This document shows positions 52,337-60,952 of a stretch of 64,000 nt of DNA, piece after piece (position 1 is the first letter of the stretch; every line of letters starts with the position of its first letter). The DNA lies in contig NZ_BOSH01000013.1 in NCBI RefSeq assembly GCF_018403245.1, positions 124,001-188,000 on the forward strand. The letters are read 5' to 3'. Made by a program: the position numbers and the translations under genes. Under the pieces are notes generated by a model. It saw only the letters and a program-made list of their open reading frames with translations, was not told the DNA's origin and did not search any database. The DNA is from Paenibacillus sp. J2TS4 (GTDB lineage: Bacteria; Bacillota; Bacilli; Paenibacillales; NBRC-103111).

Positions 52337-53118
52337 TTAGTGGCAGTGATGCTGACCAAGCATCAGCTTGTCCAGATCTTCGGGTTCTGTTGGATCAGAT
52401 AGTTGGGGAAGTCGCTCAAATAAATACTTCAGGTATTCGAACGGATTTAGTCCGTTTTCTTTCGCTGTCTCAATCACACTGTAGATTGTCGCGCTTGCTT
52501 TTGCACCGCGTGGAGTATTCGCAAAAAGCCAATTCTTTCTTCCAATCACAAAAGGCTTGATGGAACGCTCGCTTCGGTTGTTGTTGATCTCCAGCCGACC
52601 GTCCTTCAAGAATGCCGTTAGCTTATCACTGGTTCAGGCTGTAGGTGATAGCTTTTCCAAGCTTGCTTCTCGGTAAGGTACGGGATCGTTGATGACGAAG
52701 CCACTCCAAATAAGCATCCAGAACAGGGCGACTTCGCTCTTCACGGATGGTAAAGCGTTTTTTCGGTGATTCATCTTTCAACTCGCGTTCAATCGCAAAT
52801 AGCTGATTACAAAATTGCAATCCTTGCTCAGCGACGGTTCCCGTTTTGTCCTGGGAAGGCGGCATGGCTTTTAACGCCTCGTCATACTTCCTTCGCGCAT
52901 GAGCCCAACAGCCCACGAGTGTTACTTTCTGCACTTTGTGGTAGCCAGAATAGCGTCTTCTCGCTCGAAGCACCGAAGCGTTTCTGCTGGGCAAGGCGAA
53001 AATGCTCCTCGTACCACTTTTGTTTGGCTTCAAGTTCTGCGTTTTGTTGGGCCAGTTTAGCGTTCTGTTCGGTTAATTCTTCTATTGTAAGGGATGTCGG
53101 TTTCGTTTGATTTTCCAT
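52337..53118 (-). pseudogene. IS66 TnpC transposase, internally deleted
   Basis: N-terminal part MENQTKPTSLTIEELTEQNA ... QKRFGASSEKT, then a jump to YHKVQKVTLVGCWAHARRKY, showing loss of most of the catalytic middle; a further shift precedes KDGRLEINNNRSERSIKPFV, the conserved IS66 C-terminal region. About 260 codons against roughly 500 in intact TnpC. Not functional. Confidence 0.8.
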
Positions 53119-53190
53119 ACCTAATCAATTTCGACAAAACGCTGCCCAATCCTATTTAAAGGTATGGCGAAACAGCGAAAACAGATATTG

Positions 53191-53544
53191 TTAAATGTCT
53201 GTTTCCGCGGTTACCTTAGGATGCGCTTGCCGCTGATTCAGTGAAAGACCATCCAACAGCCAACGGAGTTCACGACTGGAGATGAGCCGGGGACTCGTAT
53301 GATCCACCGGCCATTGAAACGTTCCTCACTCCAATTGGCGATAAAACAGCCAAAACCCATTATGCTCCCAATAAAGAATCTTGAGTTTATTGCATTCGCG
53401 GTTACAGAACACAAACAAACTTGGCGAGAATGGATCGAGTTTGAAGCCTTCTTGCACAAGTGCGGCTAAGCCATCGATCGACTTTCGCAGATCGGTCGGA
53501 CCGCAGGCGAGGTAAACGCGAAGCGAGTCGGGCAACGTCAGCAT
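53191..53544 (-). pseudogene. IS66 TnpB with premature stop
   Basis: Reads MLTLPDSLRVYLACGPTDLR ... LFVFCNRECNKLKILYWEHN then FWLFYRQLE-stop, and continues in the same frame with RELRWLLDGLSLNQRQAHPK. So a single in-frame TGA breaks the usual 110-120 residue TnpB at codon 73. Overlaps the tnpA end. Confidence 0.8.
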
Positions 53545-53857
53545 GCCCCCAACGCCTGCACGACTTGACGAAGCAAGTGCGGATCAAAGTTTTTGTTAAT
53601 TTCATTATTTGCATGTCCGATGCGAACGATAAGAGGAGATGTCGCAAGTGGTACATCCGGTGAAACGGAAAGAGGCAACCAGCGGAGAGTTGATTCGGTA
53701 GAAGAAGTTTCGAGGTTTTTCGTTTTTCGTATCCAATATTTCAATTGTTCTTGGAAAAAGAGTGAGCTTGGCACCATGCTGCCATCGTAAGCCCGTTGGC
53801 TTGGTAATCTGCAATACGAGCCTGCCAATCCTGTAGACGTTGTTCTTTCGTGGTCAT
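53538..53857 (-). pseudogene. IS66 TnpA, frameshifted
   Basis: Starts MTTKEQRLQDWQARIADYQA, MAAWCQAHSFS in one frame, then continues EQLKYWIRKTKN ... NKNFDPHLLRQVVQALGAC in another; a small deletion near 53755 breaks the reading frame. The halves together match IS66 TnpA. Confidence 0.75.
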
Positions 53858-53939
53858 GAAGCAACCACCTATGACGAAGTTGCCCTTATTCTCTCATGAA
53901 TTTATTTTGCATTGAAGGTGGGTTGGGTTTGACGCTTAC

Positions 53940-54057
53940 ACAAATACGTGCTTTGAGCTCTTTAACTTGAGCTGGGTACTACGCCTTCTGCTAAGAGCGG
54001 TGACAGCATCTGCATCCGCTCCACAGCGATCGCTTCGGCTTTCTTTTGATCTTTCAT
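53940..54057 (-). pseudogene. DDE transposase, N-terminal remnant
   Basis: MKDQKKAEAIAVERMQMLSP-LLAEG, then after a frameshift PAQVKELKARICV, cut by the right end of the IS66 element. This is the opening segment of the Mu/IS481-like integrases that follow DUF6431 genes in Firmicute transposons. Its ATG overlaps the DUF6431 stop (ATGA), as in intact elements. The catalytic domain is absent. Confidence 0.6.
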
Positions 54058-54643
54058 TCTTTCCTCCACCTGCCTTTGCTAGACTTCGATTTCGAGTCTA
54101 CCCAAGCGAGGTTTGGACAAGAATGCAGAACGGTCTGTACCCATAAATTTGCGTTGGCGACGGGACGGACAGTTCGTGCCAGCCATCCAGCGGCATCGCC
54201 AACCAGGTGTTCAATTCTATGGTGTGCAGACTGTGAAGAGGTGGACGAATTCTTCGCAGGATCTTGGTGAAAGCGAATCGCAATGGAGGTTAAACATCCT
54301 AGCAGATAAGTCACTTGCTCGTTAAACCAGCCGCGCCAGCGATACAACGTTGAATCGTCTGCGGCCACCGCAGGTGTGGCAACCGTATCTGAGAGGACTT
54401 CCTCCACACATGCAGATTCATAACGCTTGTACGGTAACACATGAATGGTGCCACAGTTCAAACAACAAAGTCTGCGAATACGCAGTATCTTTGCTTCACC
54501 GGCAGCATCCAAACAGGTACGATTACGACTTCCAATGATTTTAAGCTTTTCTCCAACAACATGGTGAAGGCACCCTTACTGCACACCGAACAAAAAACGC
54601 CAGTTGTATTCTCAACCAGCTCGTAATTTGATACAATGATCAT
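54054..54643 (-). pseudogene. DUF6431-like transposon protein, frameshifted
   Basis: First frame MIIVSNYELVENTTGVFCSV-CSKGAF, then after a one-base shift near 54560 GEKLKIIGSRNRTCLDAAGE, AKILRIRRLCCLNCGTIHV-LPYKRY and STLYRWRGWF. CxxC pairs suggest a zinc ribbon with an HTH-like region after it. Such genes are found as the first gene of transposons with a DDE integrase and an ExeA helper. The usual ELPD before LPYKRY appears lost. Confidence 0.65.
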
Positions 54644-54718
54644 ATTGTGAGTGGGGATGTCTCCAGTGGTCTGCGCCAACAGATCACTCTGATGGAGGCA
54701 TCCTTTTTCCTTTCTATT

Positions 54719-54732
54719 CGTCAACCTCTGGA
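54719..54732 (-). repeat. Right terminal inverted repeat
   Basis: CGTCAACCTCTGGA, exact reverse complement of the left repeat at 42327-42340, about 75 bases outside the DUF6431-like start. Outside it the sequence continues ...CA, giving a TG-type outer end. Confidence 0.6.
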
Positions 54733-55205
54733 CAGGCAATACCGTCAGCTTTCGGGCACTATGCTTCAGCGGCAACAATTGAACCAGGGAACGCTTTCGT
54801 CTTTTGGATTGGAAAACCGGAGAATCGGGACCTGACGGTCGCGGATTTCAATGGCCGTGATACGATAAGCTATTATTTTGTCGCTTCGATCGGATCCCCA
54901 TTCTACAACAAGCGACACTTATGAGTTGGATATCCGACGTGGGACGGACCCGCTTCTGAATGTCACGGATGAACAGATCCTGAGCGGAAAGACTTAGAGG
55001 CCCTCTGGCGAAGCAGTTGACGAACAGCCTGAGTCAAGCAGAGCATTTTTGCAGCAAGGGTTCTCTCGACAAAGCGAAGAAGCATATGGAGGACTTTATC
55101 CGGCATTTGAATAACGAGCCGATGCAGGAACACATTTCTCCCGAAGCGAAAGAAACTATTGAGCAAACTATAAACAATTGGTTCGGGTCCTGGATATTGG
55201 AATGA
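54733..55205 (+). pseudogene. C-terminal remnant of a FIMAH-domain secreted protein
   Basis: Three frames are needed: SAFGHYASAATIEPGNAFVF-WIGKPENRDLTVADFN, then YELDIRRGTDPLLNVTDEQI, then GPLAKQLTNSLSQAEHF...DKAKKHMEDFIRHLNN, the last being a FIMAH domain, found at the C-terminus of Paenibacillus surface or secreted enzymes. At least two frameshifts. The transposon's right repeat touches its 5' end, so the element probably sits in or next to the original gene. Confidence 0.65.
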
Positions 55206-55654
55206 AATAAACAGCATGCAATATAAAGCGTAATCTATCCGTGACTCTTCAACCGGATTCCATTAATGCAAATGGAATCCGGTTAATTAGTTGTGCATGA
55301 AGAAAAGATAGAAGAGGTCTCCAAGAGTTATAGGAAAATAAGTATATGTTTCATGACGAAAAGCTATATGGACGAATGAAATTCAATTGCCTATTATGAA
55401 ATATAATATCCAATACTTGGTATGGTTCCAATCCACTTAACGATGGCTCGAGGGGGGAGGACAAATCTAATTTTTTCAAATGTTAAAAAAGGAATCTGAG
55501 CTTTAGTATCGCGAGAAGTAATCTGAATAATCTGATATTTCCGAAAAATAGTGGGTGTTTAAAGGGAATAAAGGATTCGACGCTTTATTTAGGATGACGG
55601 CAAGGATATGGATAGCTGGTCCTATCGTATCGGAATAGAATTAGGAGAGAGAAA
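55206..55654. other. Intergenic region with a strong hairpin
   Basis: A 14-bp perfect stem AACCGGATTCCATT/AATGGAATCCGGTT around ATGCA-type loop lies at 55251-55284, probably the terminator of the degraded secreted-protein gene. Nothing else is recognised to 55654 apart from the GGAGAGAG ribosome site of the next gene. Confidence 0.6.
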
Positions 55655-56248
55655 ATGACAATCATTGGATTTGTTAGACATGGGAATACAGATTGGAACA
55701 TTGAAAACCGAGCACAGGGTCATTCACATAATCCCCTGAATCCAACCGGGCTTAGGCAGGCTGATGCCGTGGGACGGCGTCTGGCTAAGGATAATTGGGA
55801 TGTCATTATTTCAAGTGATTTGTTGCGGGCCCGGCAAACGGCCGAAATCATTTCTTCCTATATGGGCAAGCCAATTAAATTTGACCAGAGGCTCAGGGAG
55901 ATATCACGCGGCCAAATTGAAGGAACCATCGAAGAAGAAAGAATTGAAAGATGGGGCAAAGAATGGCGGAAGCTTGATCTTGGCGGGGAGACTCATCAGG
56001 AATTACGTGCAAGAGGGGTCAGCTTCGTTGAAGATGTAGTGGATCAATATGCTGGACAAAAAGTGCTGGTGATTACCCACGGCAAGCTGCTCATCGAAAC
56101 CTTGTACGCTTTATGCCCGGATGAAACGGATAGCAGCGATTTGGTAAGGAATAGTTCTTTAACGATCATCAAGAAGTCTTCCAGCGGCTTCGGGTATCTG
56201 CTCTACAATTGTACCTGTCATCTGAAAGCAGAGGAATTAACTCGATAA
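55655..56248 (+). CDS. Histidine phosphatase family protein
   Basis: A 197-residue phosphoglycerate-mutase-like phosphatase with the RHG motif in GFVRHGNTDWN, second-site residues in SSDLLRARQTAEII and the C-terminal His in VITHGKLL. Substrate unknown; in this cluster a sugar phosphate is plausible. First gene of a likely operon with the MBL-fold protein 19 bp downstream. Confidence 0.88.
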   Translation: MTIIGFVRHGNTDWNIENRAQGHSHNPLNPTGLRQADAVGRRLAKDNWDVIISSDLLRARQTAEIISSYMGKPIKFDQRLREISRGQIEGTIEEERIERWGKEWRKLDLGGETHQELRARGVSFVEDVVDQYAGQKVLVITHGKLLIETLYALCPDETDSSDLVRNSSLTIIKKSSSGFGYLLYNCTCHLKAEELTR

Positions 56249-56267
56249 TTGAAAAGGAGGACTAACG

Positions 56268-57098
56268 GTGAGAATTACTTTTCTAGGAACAGCAGGTCCA
56301 GACCAAATCCCTTCCCCTTATTGTGATTGTCCTACATGTTCTTATGCCCGCGAACACCGTGGACGCAATCTTAGGAAGCGGTGCTGTTATTTGATTAATG
56401 ATGATCTGCTGGTTGACATGGGAGCGGATCTGATGGCGGCTTGTTCGATGCATAATGTCCACCTCATGAACATGAAGTATGCATTAGTTACCCATAGTCA
56501 CCATGACCATTTCTATGTCCACAATTTATCTTTACGTAAATTAGGTTTCCAGCAGCGCAAAGAATTGCCGCCGTTAACGTTTGTTGCACCGCCTTCCGTA
56601 ATGACCCTGTTGGATGTGTCGGGAATGAAGGATGAGGCTGCCGGGCTGCAGAGGAGGCCTGTCTTGCCGTATGACAGCATGGATTTGCCTCCCTATTCTA
56701 TTAAAGCCATTAAAGCGACTCATCTGCCGACTATTGGTGACGCTGTCAATTACGTCATTGACGATGGGAAGAATAAAGTGTTAATCGCCTCGGATACAGC
56801 GGTCTATAAAGACGAAGTGTGGCCGCATTTGGCAGACCTTGAGCTGGATCAACTTATTATCGAATGCGCGGTTGGCACTAATACACAGTTCAAAGCAGGA
56901 CAAACGCGGCATTTAAGTATGGATGGCGTACAGATCATGTTGGCCAAAATGAAAGAGATTAACGCCATCACCGATCAGACAGCGGTATGTGCTACCCATT
57001 TTACACACAAGCATTGTCCTCCTCATGACGAGATGATTGCCATCCTGCAGAAGATAGGTGTCGAATGCGCTTATGACGGTTTAGTTCTGGAATTTTAA
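56268..57098 (+). CDS. PhnP-like MBL-fold hydrolase
   Basis: A 276-residue metallo-beta-lactamase fold protein. N-terminal FLGTAGPDQIPSPYCDCPTC recalls PhnP, with a Cys cluster for structural zinc, and metal motif THSHHDHFY, later SDTAVY and THFTHKHCPPH. PhnP hydrolyses cyclic phosphodiesters; here next to sugar transport genes a cyclic sugar phosphate is possible. GTG start after AAAGGAGG. Confidence 0.8.
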   Translation: MRITFLGTAGPDQIPSPYCDCPTCSYAREHRGRNLRKRCCYLINDDLLVDMGADLMAACSMHNVHLMNMKYALVTHSHHDHFYVHNLSLRKLGFQQRKELPPLTFVAPPSVMTLLDVSGMKDEAAGLQRRPVLPYDSMDLPPYSIKAIKATHLPTIGDAVNYVIDDGKNKVLIASDTAVYKDEVWPHLADLELDQLIIECAVGTNTQFKAGQTRHLSMDGVQIMLAKMKEINAITDQTAVCATHFTHKHCPPHDEMIAILQKIGVECAYDGLVLEF

Positions 57099-57138
57099 GA
57101 TGGTTGTTGTTATTTAATGATTAGAAGGAGAGGGGACC

Positions 57139-58098
57139 GTGAGTACTAAAACTTCGACGTATTTGGAAGCGAATACATACAAGAAAACAGCTTCACTGCC
57201 AATTCTGAAAAAAATAATCAAAAACTGGCAGCTATATCTATTCCTCCTCCCCACACTGGTTTACTTTTTCGTCTTCAAGTATATCCCCATGTATGGCTTG
57301 CAGATCGCTTTTAAAGATTTTATCGCGACCCGCGGCATTTGGGGAAGTCCATGGGTCGGGCTGGAGCACTTCCAAAGATTTTTTGCATCGTATCAGTTCT
57401 GGAATCTGATCAAGAACACCTTGCTGATCAGCTTATACCAGCTTCTCTTTTCCTTTCCCATTCCCATCATCTTTGCTCTCATGCTGAACCAGGTCACCCG
57501 GACCCGATTTAAAAAAATCGTGCAGACCGTGACCTATGCGCCTCACTTTATCTCCGTCGTGGTGCTTGTCGGGATGATTTTTATCTTCCTGTCGCCATCC
57601 AACGGGTTTATCAATAACCTCATCAAGCTGTTCGGCGGAACCCCGATTTACTTTATGGGAAGCGCCGAGTGGTTCAGACCCGTTTACATCCTCTCTGAGA
57701 TTTGGCAGACAACGGGCTGGAGCGCCATCATTTATTTGGCCGCGTTAACGTCCATCGATCCCCAATTGCATGAAGCGGCCATGATCGATGGAGCCAGCAA
57801 GTTTAAGCGCATCCTTCATATTGATATCCCGGGGATTATGCCGGTCATTATGATTTTGCTCATTTTGAATATCGGCCACTTCGTCTCCCTCGGCTTCCAG
57901 AAAGTGCTGCTGATGCAAAACGCTTTAAATATCAGCACTTCCGAGGTCATCCAGACCTACGTGTATAAGACGGGGCTAATCGGCTCCCAGTTCAGCTATG
58001 CAGCGGCCATCGGGCTCTTTGAAAATGTGGCCAATTTTATTCTGTTGGTTCTGATGAATCAATTTGCAAAAAAGATTAAACAGCAGAGCCTGTTTTAG
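57139..58098 (+). CDS. Carbohydrate ABC transporter permease (CUT1, LplB-like)
   Basis: A 319-residue permease with six helices, starting with a long basic cytoplasmic leader. The EAA loop reads HEAAMIDGASKFKRILHIDI-P. Resembles LplB/YtcP-type permeases for oligosaccharides or glycosides. GTG start with GGAGAGGGG. No ATP-binding gene lies nearby; such systems share MsmX. Confidence 0.92.
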   Translation: MSTKTSTYLEANTYKKTASLPILKKIIKNWQLYLFLLPTLVYFFVFKYIPMYGLQIAFKDFIATRGIWGSPWVGLEHFQRFFASYQFWNLIKNTLLISLYQLLFSFPIPIIFALMLNQVTRTRFKKIVQTVTYAPHFISVVVLVGMIFIFLSPSNGFINNLIKLFGGTPIYFMGSAEWFRPVYILSEIWQTTGWSAIIYLAALTSIDPQLHEAAMIDGASKFKRILHIDIPGIMPVIMILLILNIGHFVSLGFQKVLLMQNALNISTSEVIQTYVYKTGLIGSQFSYAAAIGLFENVANFILLVLMNQFAKKIKQQSLF

Positions 58099-58109
58099 GG
58101 GGGAGAACC

Positions 58110-59009
58110 TTGTCTAGAATAGCCAAGGCCAAGAGCGACCGAATATTCGACTTTGTGAACTACACCGTTCTGACCGTCATCCTCTTGATCGTCCTGTATC
58201 CGTTGTATTTGATTCTCATTTCGTCCTTCAGCGAGCCGGCGGCTGTCAACGCGGGGAAAGTGGCGTTCTGGCCCAAAGGGTTCACCCTGAAGGGCTACCA
58301 AATCCTGCTGGAGAACAAGGAAGTGTGGCGCGGCTATCGGAATACGCTGCTTTATGTTGTGCTCTCCGTCGGGATAGGCGTATCTTTGGTCATTACCGCC
58401 GGATATGCGTTGTCCCGCAAGGATCTGGTCGGAAGAAACTTTTTCATGTTTGCCATTGTGTTCACGATGTTTTTTAGCGGCGGATTAATTCCGGGCTATC
58501 TACTTGTTCAAAGCTTGAACATGATCAATACGATCTGGGCGGTCATTATCCCGTCGGCGGTTTCCGCCTATCATCTGATTGTGACCCGAACCTTCTTCCA
58601 GACGACCATCCCGGATGAACTGCTGGAATCCGCACAAATGGATGGCTGCTCCACCTTCCGGTTCTTTTTCAGCATCGTCGTGCCGTTATCGACTCCGATC
58701 ATTGCCGTCATGGCGTTATTCGGCGCCGTAGCAGAATGGAACTCTTATTTTCCGGCACTGATCTACTTGCAGGATCAGTCCTTGTATCCGCTGCAATTAA
58801 TTTTGCGCAGCATCCTCGTAGCAAGCCAGGAAGCATCCCAAGCGACGGGGGGCGCGGTCGATCCGGAGCTCATCGTAGAGCAGCAGCAGTATAAGGAGTT
58901 GATTAAATATTCGCTAATCATCATCTCCAGTCTCCCCATTCTGGTGCTTTACCCGTTTTTGCAGCGGTACTTTGTAAAGGGAGTCATGATCGGCTCGATC
59001 AAGGGCTAA
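58110..59009 (+). CDS. Carbohydrate ABC transporter permease (YtcP-like)
   Basis: A 299-residue second permease, 11 bp after the first, with six helices and EAA loop LESAQMDGCSTFRFFFSIVV-P. The pattern PAAVNAGKVAFWPKGFTLKG is typical of this subunit. TTG start after GGGGGGAG. Confidence 0.92.
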   Translation: MSRIAKAKSDRIFDFVNYTVLTVILLIVLYPLYLILISSFSEPAAVNAGKVAFWPKGFTLKGYQILLENKEVWRGYRNTLLYVVLSVGIGVSLVITAGYALSRKDLVGRNFFMFAIVFTMFFSGGLIPGYLLVQSLNMINTIWAVIIPSAVSAYHLIVTRTFFQTTIPDELLESAQMDGCSTFRFFFSIVVPLSTPIIAVMALFGAVAEWNSYFPALIYLQDQSLYPLQLILRSILVASQEASQATGGAVDPELIVEQQQYKELIKYSLIIISSLPILVLYPFLQRYFVKGVMIGSIKG

Positions 59010-59020
59010 TAGACTGCCCT

Positions 59021-59193
59021 AGCTCATGAAGTGGAGAAAGAAAGATGCTTCCAGGGCGAGTTTTGGCTTTGTATTCCTACCATCCGAAGGCCCATCTAAT
59101 AAATAAAGGAATACAAAACAAGATGTTTGAAGCTTCGGAGGCACTTTCCTTCGGAACGGAATGATTGCTTTCTTTAGTACACATTTAATAGAA
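59021..59193 (+). repeat. GAAGCTTCGG intergenic repeat, short copy
   Basis: First block (59021-59094) begins AGCTCATGAAGTGGAGAAAG and is nearly identical to 61880-61953. Second block (59122-59193) begins GATGTTTGAAGCTTCGGAGG and matches 62046-62118. Between them this copy lacks about 65 bases present in the other. It ends 16 bases before the binding-protein start codon. Confidence 0.75.
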
Positions 59194-59208
59194 GGGAAGT
59201 ATGGCAAG

Positions 59209-60810
59209 ATGAAATGGAAGAGAAGTTGGTTAACCCTGTTTCTAATTGTTAGCGTCATCGCAGGCTGCTCCGATACGGATGCGCCAAAGGAATCTCAGGG
59301 TCAAAGCGAAGGTCCGATCAACGAAAATTTCAATGAGACGGGATTGCCCATTGTCAACGAACCGATTACGCTGAGAATCGCCGGTTCTTATGATGCGAGA
59401 ACAGGCTCGAACTGGAACGAACTGGAGACGATCAAGGCCATCAACGAGGGGACGAATATCAACATCGAGTGGCAGCTGTCTCCGGGTTCGGACTGGGCAG
59501 AGAAGCGAAATTTATTGCTGGCCGCCAGTAAAGACCTGCCGGATGTGATGCTTAAAGTGACGACCTCGGATGTGGTCACGTATGGATCGCAGGGCGTCTT
59601 TATCCCGCTGGAAGATCTGATCGACAAGTATGCCCCGAATCTGGTCCATTTTCTGGAGCAATACCCTGAGGTGAGGAATGCCATCACAGCGCCGGACGGA
59701 CATATTTATTCTTTACCGCTGGCGAACATGGCCGAGTATAAGCGGTCCGACGGCAATATTTTATGGATCAATACTACCTGGCTGGAGAAGGTCGGGATGG
59801 AGATGCCGACAACAACCGATGAATTTAGAGAGGCGCTAAGAGCCTTCAAAGCCCAAGGAATGGAAATCCCATTAACGGGGATTTACAACGGGGGGCAGTA
59901 CGGGTTCGGTTTCTTATACGGCTCTTTCGGCACATTGGATCAGAAGTTTCTCGTCAAAGACGACAAGGTGGAGTTTGTAAGAGCGACTCCCGAGTACAAG
60001 GAAGTAATAAAATATCTCCACTCTTTGTATGCCGAAGGTTTAATTGACCAGGAGGCGTTCTCGCTGGAATCTCAGCAAATGTTCTCGAAGCTGTCGGCCG
60101 GGGAGGAAGCGACGATCGGGGCTTTCTTCGGCTGGAGTCCGGATCAAATTACCGGCGTTGGTTACAACTGGGATTATGAGTCGCCCATTGCTCCCCTAAA
60201 GGGACCGGACGGCCAGCAGGCGAGCGGCTACATGAATGCGCAAATTGATGTCGGAATCTTTACGATCACCAAGGCCAATAAACATCCGGAAGCGACGATG
60301 CGGTGGGTGGATCGGGCGTTTGAGCCGGAAATGTCGTTCATGCTGCGTCAAGGTCCGAACCGTGTCAAAAAACTTCCGGATAATACGTACGAAATTGTGC
60401 CGGAGCCGGAAGGATTTAGCGCAGGGGAATGGCGGGTGAAGGAAACCCCTTATAACAGCTTTGTCTATGGCTTTACGAACGAGCAGCAGGAGCAGCTCGA
60501 TGTCACCAATCTGAAAGAGGGTCGCCTGGATCCGGACAGTCCGGAATGGTATGAGCTGCGGAAGCCGTATTTGGAGAAATGGATCTATCCCCAGGTTTTG
60601 TTTACGAACGAACAGTACAACGGCATCAATCGTTACCAGACGGATATCGGGAACTATACCGATCAGACGGCCGGCAAGTGGATCACCACCGGGGGGATTG
60701 AAGAGGAGTGGGAGCAATATATCAAGACTCTGAATCAGATGGGACTTGAAGATTATATCGGGATTTATCAACAGGCCTATGACACCTATATGAAGAATGC
60801 CAGCAAGTAA
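59209..60810 (+). CDS. Lipoprotein sugar-binding protein of the ABC transporter
   Basis: A 533-residue extracellular solute-binding protein. The signal peptide KRSWLTLFLIVSVIAGC ends in a lipobox with Cys for lipid anchoring. The mature part has LplA/family-1 binding features such as PDVMLKVTTSDVVTYGSQG and LYAEGLIDQEAFSLESQQ. The start is the ATG after AAGGGAAG; an upstream ATG at 59161 lies in the repeat. Delivers the sugar to the two permeases upstream. Confidence 0.9.
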   Translation: MKWKRSWLTLFLIVSVIAGCSDTDAPKESQGQSEGPINENFNETGLPIVNEPITLRIAGSYDARTGSNWNELETIKAINEGTNINIEWQLSPGSDWAEKRNLLLAASKDLPDVMLKVTTSDVVTYGSQGVFIPLEDLIDKYAPNLVHFLEQYPEVRNAITAPDGHIYSLPLANMAEYKRSDGNILWINTTWLEKVGMEMPTTTDEFREALRAFKAQGMEIPLTGIYNGGQYGFGFLYGSFGTLDQKFLVKDDKVEFVRATPEYKEVIKYLHSLYAEGLIDQEAFSLESQQMFSKLSAGEEATIGAFFGWSPDQITGVGYNWDYESPIAPLKGPDGQQASGYMNAQIDVGIFTITKANKHPEATMRWVDRAFEPEMSFMLRQGPNRVKKLPDNTYEIVPEPEGFSAGEWRVKETPYNSFVYGFTNEQQEQLDVTNLKEGRLDPDSPEWYELRKPYLEKWIYPQVLFTNEQYNGINRYQTDIGNYTDQTAGKWITTGGIEEEWEQYIKTLNQMGLEDYIGIYQQAYDTYMKNASK

Positions 60811-60880
60811 ATCCTTCCGAACGGGTGACCGCTTTTTTTGACTGCCGCGCATGTAGGAACAGCATTATCCGTTGTTTCTA

Positions 60881-60927
60881 AATCCTGAATAATGGACTAA
60901 CTGACCGTTCCATTATTCAGGATTTTT
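60881..60927. terminator. Bidirectional terminator between binding protein and araC-type gene
   Basis: AATCCTGAATAATGGA (60881-60896) pairs with TCCATTATTCAGGATT (60909-60924) and is followed by TTT on the plus strand and AAA before it for the minus strand. Confidence 0.85.
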
Positions 60928-60952
60928 AGTTTCGTTTGGAATAGTAAAGGAA

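Larger units (their letters stand above)
52263..53939 (-). mobile_element. Degenerate IS66-family element
   Basis: Carries remnants of all three IS66 genes in order tnpA, tnpB, tnpC on the minus strand. The ends are related: GTAAACAATAGCCCCACC on the left and, read from the right, GTAAGCGTCAAACCCAACCC. It begins two bases after the last CRISPR repeat and its other end interrupts the transposase remnant. The 8 bases on either side differ, so there is no target duplication; an adjacent deletion or recombination probably followed insertion. Confidence 0.75.
42327..54732. mobile_element. Decayed transposon carrying a type I-C CRISPR-Cas locus
   Basis: A 12.4-kb block bounded by a perfect 14-bp inverted repeat. 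Just inside the left end is the C-terminal part of an ExeA-like AAA transposition helper; just inside the right end are a DUF6431-like gene and the N-terminus of a DDE transposase, all on the minus strand and in the order DUF6431, transposase, ExeA known from Firmicute transposons. Between transposase and helper remnants lies the cas operon and array on the + strand plus an IS66 remnant. The ends may be those of one element that took up CRISPR-Cas as cargo, or remnants of two copies; the inverted repeat favours one element. Confidence 0.6.

Noticed and set aside
42327..54732. CRISPR-associated transposon (CAST) using crRNA to guide insertion
   Set aside because: CASTs lack Cas3 and usually adaptation genes, and carry TnsB/TnsC/TniQ. 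Here the effector set is complete and the transposition genes are broken, so guided transposition is not supported.
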